64,000 bases of DNA. It comes from Amycolatopsis sp. NBC_01488 (GTDB taxonomy: Bacteria; Actinomycetota; Actinomycetes; Mycobacteriales; Pseudonocardiaceae). The DNA lies in NCBI RefSeq assembly GCF_036227105.1, contig NZ_CP109434.1, forward strand, positions 3,662,001-3,726,000, in the 5' to 3' direction. Made by a program: the position numbers and the translations under genes. Shown here piece after piece: positions 1 to 8,314 of this stretch (within the stretch, counting starts at the first letter, position 1; the number at the start of each line of letters is the position of its first letter). A model generated the notes under the pieces. It saw nothing but the letters and a program-made list of their open reading frames with translations. It searched no databases and was not told where the DNA came from.

Positions 1-1487
1 TCGGCTGCTTCGCGATGACCGAGCACGGCCACGGATCCGACGTCCAGCACCTGCGCACCACGGCGACCTTCGTGGACGGCGGGTTCGTCGTGCACACCCC
101 GGATGCCATGGCCACCAAGGAGTACATCGGCAACGCGGCCCGCGACGGCCGGATGGCGGTGGTGTTCGCGCAGCTCGTCACCGGCGGCGAATCGCGCGGC
201 GTGCACGCTTTCCTGGTGCCGATCCGGGACGACTCCGGTGCGCCGCTGCCGGGAGTGTCCATTGAGGACTGCGGCCCGAAGGCGGGCCTGAACGGTGTCG
301 ACAACGGACGGTTGAGCTTCGACGACGTCCGGATCCCGCGCGAGGCCCTGCTGAACCGCTTCGGGGACGTTTCCGAAGACGGGACGTACTCGAGCCCGAT
401 CGAGAGCGACAGCCGCCGGTTCTTCACCATGCTCGGCACGCTGATCCGCGGCCGGGTCAGCGTCGGCGGAAGCGCGGGGAGCGCGACGAAGCGCGCGCTG
501 GCCCTGGCGATCCGCTACGGCGAGCAGCGCCGTCAGTTCATGACGCCGGACGGCGAAGAGGTCGTCATCCTCGACTACCTCGGGCACCAGCGGAAGCTGC
601 TGCCGGCGCTGGCGAAGACGTACGCGCTGCACTTCGCGCAGGAAGAGCTGGTGTCGAAGCTGCACGACATCGACTCGTCGGCGCCGGAAGAGGAGCAGCG
701 TGAGCTGGAGTCGCGCGCGGCCGGGCTGAAGGCGCTGAACACGTGGCACGCGACAGCGACGATCCAGGCGGCGCGCGAGGCGTGCGGCGGCTCGGGGTAC
801 CTGGCGGAGAACATCCTGCCGGGCCTGAAGGCCGACACCGACGTCTTCACGACGTTCGAAGGCGACAACACCGTGCTGCTGCAGCTGGTCGCCAAGGGCC
901 TGCTGACCAGCTACAAGCAGGACTTCGAGGACCTCTCGCCGCTGGCCACGGCCCGGTTCTTCACCGACCAGGTGGTGAGCGCGATCCTGGAGCGGACGTC
1001 CGTGCGCAAGGCACTCGAGTCGCTCACCGAGGGGTCCGACGCGGACGTCTTCTTCCGCCGCGAGTGGCAGCTGAGGCTGTTCGAAGACCGCGAAGAGCAC
1101 GTCGTCGAGGGCGTGGCGAAGCGCCTGCGCAAGGCGGCGTCGGACCCGTTCGGGGTGTTCAATTCGGCCCAGGACCACGTGTTGCGCGCGGGCCGCGTCC
1201 ACGTGGAGCGGCTGGTGCTGGAGGCGTTCGCGGCGGCCATCGAGCGGTGCGAGGACCCGGACGCCCGCACGCTGCTCGACCGCGTCTGCGACCTCTACGC
1301 GCTGTCGGCGATCGAAGAGGACCTGGCGTGGTTCCTCGGCCACGGGCGTCTGACGGCGTCGCGCGGGAAGGCCGTCACGGCGGCGGTGAACAGCCTGTGC
1401 GCCAAGCTGCGCCCGCACGCGCGGGCGCTGGTGGACGCGTTCGCCATCCCGGAGCAGTTCCTGGCGGCGCCGATGCTGCGGGCCTGA
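1..1487 (+). CDS. Acyl-CoA oxidase/dehydrogenase, 5' end outside the window
   Basis: This is the C-terminal part (about 494 residues) of a flavin-dependent acyl-CoA oxidase or dehydrogenase, which introduces the trans-2 double bond in fatty acyl-CoA beta-oxidation. The frame is already open at base 3, reading GCFAMTEHGHGSDVQ, the flavin/substrate-binding segment of acyl-CoA oxidases. Downstream are GGSGYLAEN and FEGDNTVLLQ (residues counted from the ATG at 15: about 256-283), which is the oxidase version of the dehydrogenase C-terminal bundle. The family is usually about 600-680 residues, so roughly the first 150 are missing only because the window starts here. The long C-terminal acyl-CoA oxidase domain favours an oxidase over a classical FadE. 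Substrate length cannot be read from the sequence. Confidence 0.88.
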   Translation, partial: GCFAMTEHGHGSDVQHLRTTATFVDGGFVVHTPDAMATKEYIGNAARDGRMAVVFAQLVTGGESRGVHAFLVPIRDDSGAPLPGVSIEDCGPKAGLNGVDNGRLSFDDVRIPREALLNRFGDVSEDGTYSSPIESDSRRFFTMLGTLIRGRVSVGGSAGSATKRALALAIRYGEQRRQFMTPDGEEVVILDYLGHQRKLLPALAKTYALHFAQEELVSKLHDIDSSAPEEEQRELESRAAGLKALNTWHATATIQAAREACGGSGYLAENILPGLKADTDVFTTFEGDNTVLLQLVAKGLLTSYKQDFEDLSPLATARFFTDQVVSAILERTSVRKALESLTEGSDADVFFRREWQLRLFEDREEHVVEGVAKRLRKAASDPFGVFNSAQDHVLRAGRVHVERLVLEAFAAAIERCEDPDARTLLDRVCDLYALSAIEEDLAWFLGHGRLTASRGKAVTAAVNSLCAKLRPHARALVDAFAIPEQFLAAPMLRA

Positions 1488-1529
1488 TCTACGCTTGCGC
1501 GTCAGCTCCCGCTCCCCCGAAGGACCACC

Positions 1530-1988
1530 ATGGGCTCACGCCGTGACAGACGCGTGCTCGAACTCGCCGCGCCGATGATGCAACCGGGCGAAACGCCCGA
1601 AGTGATCTCGATGGCCAAGGTCGGCTCGGTCCGCCAGGTCTTCGGGGAAAGCGTCGCCCTCGGGCTGGCCACGGCCGTCCTCAGCGGCGGCACGATGTTC
1701 TCGATCACCGCCCAGCGCGAGCTGTACCTGCTGCTGACCGACCGTCAGCTGATGTTCTTCGAAGCGGACCCCTCGACGGGCGGCCCACGCAAGGCCCTGC
1801 TCGGCGTGCCGCGCGGGCAGGTGGCGATCACCGAGCCGACCGGCGGCTTCCTGGTGAAGTTCGAGCTGCACGTCCACGGCTGGGACCGCGCGCTGACGCT
1901 GTCGATGCCGCCGATCCCGCCGTCGATGCGGAAGAAGGGCCTGCGGCTGCTGGCGGGGCTGCCGCGCCTGCAGGCCGCTCCCGCCTGA
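1530..1988 (+). CDS. Conserved hypothetical protein, PH-like fold possible
   Basis: A 152-residue protein of unknown function. It has no signal peptide. A weakly hydrophobic stretch (about residues 45-60) is followed by alternating beta-strand-like segments such as LYLLLTDRQLMFFE and FLVKFELHVHG. This pattern resembles small actinobacterial proteins with a bacterial PH-like beta barrel, but that is an impression from strand pattern, not a recognised motif. The ATG follows GAAGGA at a good distance. It lies 42 bp after the acyl-CoA oxidase gene on the same strand, so co-transcription is plausible. A strong hairpin follows its stop. Confidence 0.7.
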   Translation: MGSRRDRRVLELAAPMMQPGETPEVISMAKVGSVRQVFGESVALGLATAVLSGGTMFSITAQRELYLLLTDRQLMFFEADPSTGGPRKALLGVPRGQVAITEPTGGFLVKFELHVHGWDRALTLSMPPIPPSMRKKGLRLLAGLPRLQAAPA

Positions 1989-1994
1989 ACCCGG

Positions 1995-2023
1995 GGGCGG
2001 CCGGGGTCGGGGCCCGGCCGCCC
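1995..2023. terminator. Bidirectional hairpin between convergent genes
   Basis: An 11-bp perfect stem (GGGCGGCCGGG with CCCGGCCGCCC) with a 7-base loop lies between the stops of the 1530-1988 gene and the convergent PRC-barrel gene. There is no T-tract, as is common for actinomycete terminators. Confidence 0.6.
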
Positions 2024-2034
2024 GCTCCGGGCGG

Positions 2035-2850
2035 TCAGGACTTGCGGCGCTTGCCGTCGTCGTCGGTGACCTCGAACTGCTCCTTGCGGACCTTGCCGGA
2101 GACGGTCTGCTCGTCGGCGACCGTCTCGGTCCGCAGGCGCGCCCGCTCGACCGGCACGGTTTCCTTGCGCACCACGGGCTTCTCCGCGTGGAGGACGACG
2201 TCCTGCTCGGCCTCGCCGATCTCGGCCTGGCCGCGGCCGTCCTTGATCGGCTCCCGCTCGACGCGCACTTCCTCGTGCCGCACCGGAACGGTGACCTGCT
2301 GCTCTTCGGTGACGACGTACTTGCGCAGCCGCACGTGCCCGGTCTCGACCTGCTCGGTGCCGACGTTCAGCCGTTCCTCCGACCGCGTCATGCTGTCCTT
2401 TTCGGACTTCCCGCGCCGCGCACTGTCCATTCCGGACCGACCGCGGTCGCCGCCCATGGCCGGGTCGCGGCCCTGCGTCCGATCACCCGTCCGGCCGGCC
2501 ATCCGCTCGTCCATCCGCCCGTCCGGCGAGGTCCGCGGCATGGGCAGGCCGTAGTGCTGGTAGAGCTGGGCGCTTTCCTCGGGGGAGAGGTGCCCGTCGG
2601 CGTCGATGCGAGGCGCGTCGGAGACGGCGTCCTTGTCGACCCGGACGTGCACGCCGTCCTTGTCGGTGTGCGCACCGGAGAGCGGGACGAAGCTCTCCTT
2701 GGTGCCGAACAGGCCGGTCTTGACGGTGATCCACTCCGGCTGGTGCGTCGCGTCGGCGAGGTAGACGTTGCCGACCTTCCCGAGCTTGTTGCCGGCCGGG
2801 TCGACCACGGCACTGTCGATGAGCTCCTGGGGCTGCATGGTCTTGGCCAT
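2035..2850 (-). CDS. PRC-barrel and DUF2382 (YsnF/AvaK-type) stress protein
   Basis: A 271-residue protein. Residues 1 to about 95 form a PRC-barrel domain (ELIDSAVVDPAGNKLGKVGN, then a strand-rich stretch with VKTGLFGTKESFVPL). A charged, low-complexity linker rich in Arg, Asp and Gly spans about 100-155. The C-terminal 115 residues match the repetitive DUF2382/YsnF pattern of alternating EEQV, VRHEEV, VVRKE and VPVERA blocks. Actinomycete proteins of this architecture are generally stress-induced; their molecular role is not established. The ATG at 2850 follows AAAGGAG. It is convergent with the gene at 1530-1988 and has its own promoter region at 2851-3142. Confidence 0.85.
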   Translation of the reverse strand: MAKTMQPQELIDSAVVDPAGNKLGKVGNVYLADATHQPEWITVKTGLFGTKESFVPLSGAHTDKDGVHVRVDKDAVSDAPRIDADGHLSPEESAQLYQHYGLPMPRTSPDGRMDERMAGRTGDRTQGRDPAMGGDRGRSGMDSARRGKSEKDSMTRSEERLNVGTEQVETGHVRLRKYVVTEEQQVTVPVRHEEVRVEREPIKDGRGQAEIGEAEQDVVLHAEKPVVRKETVPVERARLRTETVADEQTVSGKVRKEQFEVTDDDGKRRKS

Positions 2851-3142
2851 CGCGGTGCTGCTCCTTTCGCGCGTCGGTGTCTTCAGGAGCCACCGTGGGC
2901 CGCGCTGATGATCACGGCAACCGTCGTGGTGCTCCGGTGGGTGACCCCGGAAAGTGGTGGTTTGAAGCGCCGTCCGCTGGCGAGATCACCCGGGTTCCCG
3001 CAGGTCGCGCCGGGTGCGTTCGCCGTGATCGGCGGCGTGGGGGATGGCGCGAAGGTGTACATGTGACCGGCGCCACGTCCCGGGCTGTCACACCGGCTCG
3101 GCGCACGTCGTCAAGGCAGTGACACCGACGAAGGGAACGGTC

Positions 3143-3616
3143 ATGGAACCGCGGTTGAACATGTTCGAGAACGAGGTCGCCGGCAAGTTCGTCAAGCGCC
3201 TGATCGCGGCGGCCCGCCCGGTGGAGGAGACGAGCCTCCCGATGGCGACGCAGGAACTGGTGAAGATCCGCGCGAGCCAGATCAACGGCTGCGGAATGTG
3301 TCTCGACATGCACACGAAGGACGCGGCGGCGGCCGGCGAGACGGCGGTCCGCCTGGCAATGGTGGCGGCGTGGCGCGAAGCGGTGGTGTTCACCGAAGCG
3401 GAGCGCGCGGCCCTGGCCCTGGCGGAGGAGGGAACCCGCCTGGCGGACGCCCACGAAGGCGTTTCGGACGAGACGTGGGCCCAGGTCCGCAAGCACTACG
3501 ACGACGAGCAGATCGGCGCACTGATCTGCCTGGTGGCGATGATCAACGCCTGGAACCGCCTGAACGTGATCACCCGCACCCCGGCGGGCGAGTACCAGCC
3601 GGGCATGTTCGGCTGA
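3143..3616 (+). CDS. Carboxymuconolactone decarboxylase/AhpD-family protein
   Basis: A 157-residue AhpD-like protein. The family signature CxxCxxxH is present as Cys50, Cys53 and His57 in NGCGMCLDMH, the redox centre of AhpD-type alkylhydroperoxidases. This points to a peroxidase-like or gamma-carboxymuconolactone decarboxylase-like fold and a role in oxidant defence; the actual substrate is unknown. The frame is open upstream to 3044, but the ATG at 3143 is preferred because AAGGGA lies just upstream and the homologous N-terminus (MEPRLNMFE) begins there. The tail EYQPGMFG is typical of the family. A hairpin follows immediately. Confidence 0.87.
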   Translation: MEPRLNMFENEVAGKFVKRLIAAARPVEETSLPMATQELVKIRASQINGCGMCLDMHTKDAAAAGETAVRLAMVAAWREAVVFTEAERAALALAEEGTRLADAHEGVSDETWAQVRKHYDDEQIGALICLVAMINAWNRLNVITRTPAGEYQPGMFG

Positions 3617-3624
3617 GCAGCTTC

Positions 3625-3654
3625 GCTGGGGACTTCCAGGGGGAGGTCCCCAGC
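3625..3654. terminator. Hairpin terminator after the AhpD-like gene
   Basis: A 9-bp perfect stem (GCTGGGGAC with GTCCCCAGC) with a 12-base loop begins 9 bases after the stop. It sits just before the leftover 3' end of a hemolysin III gene at 3661, so before the insertion it probably served two convergent genes. Confidence 0.6.
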
Positions 3655-3660
3655 GGCGGC

Positions 3661-3689
3661 CTACGCGTACATGGCCAGCCAGATCGCGA
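3661..3689. repeat. Left copy of the hemolysin III 3' end (attL-like direct repeat)
   Basis: This 29-bp stretch matches 10687-10715 at 27 of 29 positions, in direct orientation, 7,026 bp apart. Read on the minus strand it encodes AIWLAMYA plus a stop, the exact C-terminus of the intact hemolysin III protein. Both mismatches are at third codon positions and change no residue. This is what site-specific insertion at a gene 3' end leaves behind: the old gene end stays at one edge and the element supplies a replacement at the other. The 16-base core GCCAGCCAGATCGCGA is identical in both copies. Confidence 0.72.
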
Positions 3690-3869
3690 CGATCTGCTCC
3701 GGGGGTCTGCTTCACCTCGGCGTCCCTGCCTTTTAGGTGCGCTGAGCTGCGGTTTTGTCTGCCATCAGTTCTCACGGGTGGTGGCCTGTTCCTGACCTCT
3801 GACGGCCTGGAGGCGGCCTGGCGACCGACGCCACACCCCGCCCTGCATCCCGATACGAAGCCTCCACGC

Positions 3870-3925
3870 GGCCGGTGGTGCCGGGTCAAGACACGCTTCA
3901 CCGTCTTGACGCGGTGCTACCGGCC
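3870..3925. repeat. Large imperfect inverted repeat
   Basis: Two 23-base arms (3870-3892 and 3903-3925) match at 19 of 23 positions around a 10-base loop; the innermost 8 bases (GTCAAGAC/GTCTTGAC) and the outermost 7 (GGCCGGT/ACCGGCC) are perfect. A further complementary pair, CATCCCGA at 3846 and TCGGGATG at 3944, lies outside. It could be a terminator, a recombination site or a transfer/replication locus of the element. Confidence 0.55.
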
Positions 3926-4037
3926 GTTGTCACGATCAGGCGTCGGGATGGAGGTCTCCTACGACGGTGCGTAACAGAGATCGAGTCACGAACGACCCGA
4001 ATGTCACCACCGCTCGTAGCTCGTCGAGGAGGCCGGG

Positions 4038-4205
4038 ATGGCTGAGGGTGACTCGCGTGCCGCCGCCGCGCGGCGCTGCGCCGGGTGACCCGCTGGCGGC
4101 CGCACCGCCCGGCCGGCGGACGAAGCGGAGCGGCAGCCCGCCGTGTCGGAAGCGGATGCGGCCGCCAAGGCGAGGGGCTACGTAGGCGACAGGCGCGCCG
4201 CCTGA
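4038..4205 (+). pseudogene. Short open frame with an in-frame TGA
   Basis: An ATG at 4038, well placed after GAGGAGG (4026-4032), opens a frame MAEGDSRAAAARRCAG that stops at TGA 4086-4088. The same frame continues without interruption for another 38 codons, rich in Ala and Glu and ending in GYVGDRRAA, with a stop at 4203-4205 inside the stem of a strong hairpin. A good start signal, a sensible acidic C-terminal half and a hairpin at the end suggest a small element gene broken by a nonsense mutation. Chance cannot be excluded at this length. Confidence 0.33.
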
Positions 4206-4216
4206 GGCGGCGCGCC
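4192..4216. terminator. Perfect 11-bp inverted repeat
   Basis: GGCGCGCCGCC, a TGA loop, then GGCGGCGCGCC, followed by CTTG. It ends the short frame at 4038-4205 and insulates the SIR2 gene, whose start is 64 bases downstream. Confidence 0.55.
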
Positions 4217-4280
4217 CTTGATCCCATAGAGCTGAATTCGGCAACAGTATTGTTCTCGACCTCTAGGTGAAGACAACGAT

Positions 4281-7200
4281 ATGGCAGACTCTCCACTTGA
4301 GTGGCTGACAGATGATGTGCCACTTCCTCGGCGGCTTATGCAAGCACTCGAAGAAGATCGTCTGGTCTTCTTTGCTGGTGCCGGGGTTTCTATTCCTCCG
4401 CCCTCTTCGTTGCCTAGCTTCATCGGTTTGGCTAGAACAATCGCCGATCAGATTGGATATCAAACGCCTCTCGGTGATGATCAGCGAATTGACGAGTATC
4501 TCGGTATTCTCGAAGAGGCTGGCGGTCAAGTCCACCTTCGAACTCAAGCGCTTCTACTGCGGCCCGATGCCGAAGACAATGTCTTGCATCAAGGTATTGC
4601 GACGCTAGCGAACTCGGTTACGTCGCGTATTGTCACGACAAACTATGACCAGCACTTTGAGGGAGCATTCACGCGAATGAGCGTTCCCGTCTCGACTTAT
4701 GCTGGCCCCGCGCTCCCCCTCGGAGATTCATTCGAGGGGATCGTGCACTTGCATGGCGTCGTGCCCATGTCGTCAAATCAATCTATAGTTCTTACTGATC
4801 GCGACTTTGGAAAAGCCTATATAACCTTAGGCTGGGCGGCAAGCTTCCTGGTTAGGATGTTCGAAAAATATACGGTTCTGTTTGTCGGGTATAGCGGCGA
4901 CGACACTGTAATGAGGTATCTTACACGTGCGCTGCCTCCAAAAACTGAGGCGTACGCCTTCGCTGAAGTTGGCAAAGAAGAGGGTTGGCGGCGTTTGGGC
5001 ATCACGCCCGTGACTTACCCGCCAGTGGATAACCATCGTGCTCTGCCGGAGGCGATTAATGCCTGGGTGAAACGGGCAACCGCGATGCCGTTGGAGAAAC
5101 AGCGGCGAGTCAGCTCTATCGCTGCGAGGACGCCTCCTCTGGGGCCGATAGATAGCACTTATATTGACTGGGCGCTTTCCAGGCCGGAAACCCTGCGCTA
5201 TTTTCTAGATGCAGCAAAACCGCATGTCTGGGTTAACTGGTTGTCAGATAATGGATACCTGACCAGTGTCCTGTCAAGTCGTGAGCCGGATGACTGTGCT
5301 CAATTGTGGTCATCATGGCTTGCTGAAATGATGAAGACTGAGCATGCTGGAGATTTGCTCGTCCTATTGCAGAAAAGCGAAGTAGCGTCAGGATCGCTGA
5401 TATGGTGGGACGTCTGGCGAAGTCTTGCAAGTTCTTATTCGGACGTGCCTAACGCGCGTCAGTATTTGCTCATGCTTATTTCGACTGCTGGCGACGAGTA
5501 TGCGGAGCGACTGTCATCAATGTTGCCTGAGCTTGTTGAAGCGGACCGATTTGCAGGCTTGCACGCATTTGAGTTTCTTCTTCAGGTAAAAAGTGTCGTT
5601 TCCAAAGGGTATTCATTCCTTGTCGAAGGCTGGCCTGTTCAGTTGAATGTCAGCGTTCTTGGTGAGACGTACTGGCTACGGCAAGCTTGGGAGATACTGC
5701 GGGCGAGCTTGGAAGACGATGCGGAAAGGCTTATTAGCTGCACATTATTCCAAATCGTATCGGCGGTAAATGCTCACCGCCTATTCGATGGGGTGGATGG
5801 TCGAGATGCGATATCGCGTCACCGGCAGGTCGTCGGTGTCAATGTCGATGATGACCAATTCGCTGACAGTGGCGGTATTGATATATTGATCGACGTTGCG
5901 CGCGATGCACTTCGTGCGAAAGTTGAAGCTGGACCTTCCAAGACGTTGCACTATCTAGATGAGTTGCTTGGTCATGACTATGACATAGTGCGTAGGCTTG
6001 CTGTAGATGCTCTCGGTTACGGTGAGGCCTATCAGTCTGATAAGGCTATTGGTCTGATTCTGAAGCATCGACTGCTTTTTGATCATGAGTTAAAGCCCGA
6101 GATTTTCGCGCTTCTCAAGGCCAAGTATGGAAGCGCGAGTCCTGCCGTGAGGCAACGGGTTATTCGAAAGGCCCTGACGGGCCGCGTGGGCTACGATAGG
6201 CCGAGCAGTAATCGTTATGTCAGATTCAACTTGTTGTATTGGCTCACTACATGCGCACCGGACGACCGCACCACAAAGATTTCGTTTGAAAAGATTCAAG
6301 AGCAGAATCCTACCTTCCTGCCGCGCGAACATCCGAACCTGCACTCATGGATTACTGCAGGTGCCTGGGCGCGAGATGACTTTCAAGCTACAGGTGTTCT
6401 TCGGGGTCGAGACTCGTCGGATGCTGTGGATTCCTTTCCTGCTGAATCTGCAAACAGTGTGTCAGGTGACATCGCTGTCATTAATTGGACGAAGGAAGTG
6501 CTTTTAGCTTGCGCTGACCGGCCCTTGGGGTTCGTTGTGGAGGTCTTAATCGAACTTTGTCGACGTGAAATCTGGAATATTGATGCTTGGTCTTCTTTGT
6601 TGAACTTGCTGGCTGATCGAGAAGGTCTCGAAATCTCGACTGAAGTTCTCGAGTTAGTTTTGCGGAACCCCAACTCTCCAAAGCTTTCCACTCAGGTTCG
6701 GAGGATGCAGGAAAAGTATTGGTCGAGTCTGCAAGAGAATTCATCGACGGATGACGAGCTTAGACGTCAACTGCAGATGATATTCTCGCTTTGGGAGGAG
6801 GCTTCGGACAATGATCCGCCGCGCGACGCCAGTCTTGGTCCAACGCTTGACTGGGCAATTAATGAGCCTCGGGGTGACCTGACTCTAACTTACCTGAATG
6901 GACTTATAAAGCTCGTAAATCGACTAGTTGAAGCTAACGTTGATGCAATACAGAAGTCTGCGCTGGAGGAGATGATAAAAACTTCCAGTTTGGTCGGTGA
7001 TCCAAGTGCAGTGATTCTAGGTGGGCAGCCATCTTGGTTGCTCGCCATGGAGCGCGACTGGTGTGTGTCACATCTTGTGCCACGCTTCGATTGGTCTCGC
7101 TCGGGCGAATACAGTGCTGCGAAGTTCTGGGAAGGGTTTCTGCATTGGGGACGGTGGACTCCGGACTTGGCTGATTTGCTAGCGGGAATTATGCGGGTTT

Positions 7201-7835
7201 CGCTGCCGCAGATTAGGAGGAATTTGCCTAAGTCCGTTCATGCATTTATCCGACATCATGCAGCGTTGTTTATGTTCTTTCCGAATGATGTTACCGACGT
7301 TCACTGGCCAGATGCGCTGATTAATGCAGCGCATTCGAGGGAGTTGACTCAGTGGAATGAGGCTTTGGTTCGACTGCTTGAGTCTGATGATGAACCACGT
7401 CAAGTGGAGGTTTGGAGTAAGTTTTCTGGGTATTGGCGTCGAAGGATAGACGGGCTTCCGAAGCCCCTCAAGGCTGACGAAGTTTCGATCCTCGCTAAGT
7501 GTCTTTTCGCTAAGGGTGTGAAGGTGGCAGAAGTTGCCGACCTGCTCATGGATAGTCCGCTGTGTGCGCCATCGAGGTCGGGGCATACGCGCCATAAGAT
7601 TTTTGAAGCTCTGCCGGTCGATGCTGATCCTGCCAGTTCGGCGACAATAATCGCACGTCTGCTAAGAGCGGAGACGCATGCTGGCTACAACGATACGTCT
7701 CTTATTGCAATCGCGCGTCGACTTCACGAACTCAAGGCTCCGGATGCTTCGAAGGTTGTTCAAGAGTTGATCCGGTTGGGAGTTTTTGGGGCTGTGGAGT
7801 TGGCGGCGGAGATTGAGAACGGTGAATCCGACTGA
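4281..7835 (+). CDS. SIR2-domain protein with long C-terminal region, probable anti-phage NADase
   Basis: A 1184-residue cytosolic protein. Residues 25 to about 265 form a SIR2-like NAD-binding domain: FFAGAGVS (30-37), VTTNYD (118-123), the catalytic-type histidine in VHLHG (155-159) and LFVGYSGDD (200-208). The remaining 900 residues are alpha-helical with no signal peptide or membrane segment. The part around residues 1030-1080 (KFSGYWRRRIDGLPKPL) fits what I remember of DUF4020, a domain found C-terminal to SIR2. Large SIR2 proteins of this shape, such as the DSR1/DSR2 types, abort phage infection by depleting NAD; that role is inferred here. AGGTGA lies before the ATG. Its G+C content (about half, by eye) and codon use differ sharply from the neighbours, indicating transfer. 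It stands alone and is convergent with the Nudix gene. Confidence 0.85.
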   Translation: MADSPLEWLTDDVPLPRRLMQALEEDRLVFFAGAGVSIPPPSSLPSFIGLARTIADQIGYQTPLGDDQRIDEYLGILEEAGGQVHLRTQALLLRPDAEDNVLHQGIATLANSVTSRIVTTNYDQHFEGAFTRMSVPVSTYAGPALPLGDSFEGIVHLHGVVPMSSNQSIVLTDRDFGKAYITLGWAASFLVRMFEKYTVLFVGYSGDDTVMRYLTRALPPKTEAYAFAEVGKEEGWRRLGITPVTYPPVDNHRALPEAINAWVKRATAMPLEKQRRVSSIAARTPPLGPIDSTYIDWALSRPETLRYFLDAAKPHVWVNWLSDNGYLTSVLSSREPDDCAQLWSSWLAEMMKTEHAGDLLVLLQKSEVASGSLIWWDVWRSLASSYSDVPNARQYLLMLISTAGDEYAERLSSMLPELVEADRFAGLHAFEFLLQVKSVVSKGYSFLVEGWPVQLNVSVLGETYWLRQAWEILRASLEDDAERLISCTLFQIVSAVNAHRLFDGVDGRDAISRHRQVVGVNVDDDQFADSGGIDILIDVARDALRAKVEAGPSKTLHYLDELLGHDYDIVRRLAVDALGYGEAYQSDKAIGLILKHRLLFDHELKPEIFALLKAKYGSASPAVRQRVIRKALTGRVGYDRPSSNRYVRFNLLYWLTTCAPDDRTTKISFEKIQEQNPTFLPREHPNLHSWITAGAWARDDFQATGVLRGRDSSDAVDSFPAESANSVSGDIAVINWTKEVLLACADRPLGFVVEVLIELCRREIWNIDAWSSLLNLLADREGLEISTEVLELVLRNPNSPKLSTQVRRMQEKYWSSLQENSSTDDELRRQLQMIFSLWEEASDNDPPRDASLGPTLDWAINEPRGDLTLTYLNGLIKLVNRLVEANVDAIQKSALEEMIKTSSLVGDPSAVILGGQPSWLLAMERDWCVSHLVPRFDWSRSGEYSAAKFWEGFLHWGRWTPDLADLLAGIMRVSLPQIRRNLPKSVHAFIRHHAALFMFFPNDVTDVHWPDALINAAHSRELTQWNEALVRLLESDDEPRQVEVWSKFSGYWRRRIDGLPKPLKADEVSILAKCLFAKGVKVAEVADLLMDSPLCAPSRSGHTRHKIFEALPVDADPASSATIIARLLRAETHAGYNDTSLIAIARRLHELKAPDASKVVQELIRLGVFGAVELAAEIENGESD

Positions 7836-7838
7836 GGA

Positions 7839-8306
7839 CTAACTGAAGAATACGGGTTGTTCTTCAAGTCCGTGTGCAATCCGTAGTCTAATCGTTGAGT
7901 GTATCTTCAGTTCACTGACCGAATCGACCCGTGTCCATAAGGCTTCTTTGCTTTCGCTGCTTGTTTGAAGCTTCCCTCCGGTCGGCTTTGCGCGAAAGCA
8001 GATTGAGAACTCCTGCCGGACTTCGCCGTCGTCGTAGGCGATGACGTGCTTGGGGTCTGAGTACAGGCCGATGACCTCTGTGACCTCACATTCGATGCCG
8101 GTCTCCTCTCGGACCTCCCGGACCGCCGCTTCGGCCAGGGTTTCGCCGAGTTCCAGTTGTCCGCCGGGAATGGAGTACAGGTCGTTGTCGGTGCGCCTGA
8201 TCATCAAGATCCGGCCTTCGTCGTCCTGGATGAACGCTGACACTGCTACCGCGATGCTGTTCGCTTTGGGTGCGTTCGGGTCGTTGTAGTAGTCGACTCG
8301 GGTCAT
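7839..8306 (-). CDS. Nudix hydrolase of the integrative element
   Basis: A 155-residue Nudix hydrolase. The Nudix box is intact (GGQLELGETL followed by REVREETGI, about residues 48-70), with the metal-binding REVREE core. It follows the helix-turn-helix gene by 8 bp on the same strand, so the two form an operon. In actinomycete integrative elements a Nudix protein next to a regulator is a recurring pair, and in pSAM2 the Nudix protein Pif takes part in transfer immunity. Here either that role or simple nucleotide clean-up is possible, and the substrate cannot be predicted. Its base composition lies between the SIR2 gene and the chromosome. Confidence 0.85.
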   Translation of the reverse strand: MTRVDYYNDPNAPKANSIAVAVSAFIQDDEGRILMIRRTDNDLYSIPGGQLELGETLAEAAVREVREETGIECEVTEVIGLYSDPKHVIAYDDGEVRQEFSICFRAKPTGGKLQTSSESKEALWTRVDSVSELKIHSTIRLRIAHGLEEQPVFFS

Positions 8307-8314
8307 GCTGCCTC

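Larger units (their letters stand above)
3690..4280. other. Gene-poor left end of the inserted element
   Basis: About 590 bp between the left repeat and the SIR2 gene. It contains a large imperfect inverted repeat (3870-3925), a short open frame with an internal stop (4038-4205), a perfect 11-bp inverted repeat (4192-4216) and the SIR2 ribosome-binding site. I see no intact gene and no integrase fragment on either strand. Confidence 0.6.

Noticed and set aside
4218..4253. Promoter for the SIR2 gene (TTGATC with CAGTAT or TATTGT)
   Set aside because: Spacing between the hexamers (21 or 24 bases) does not suit a sigma-70-type promoter, so no call was made.
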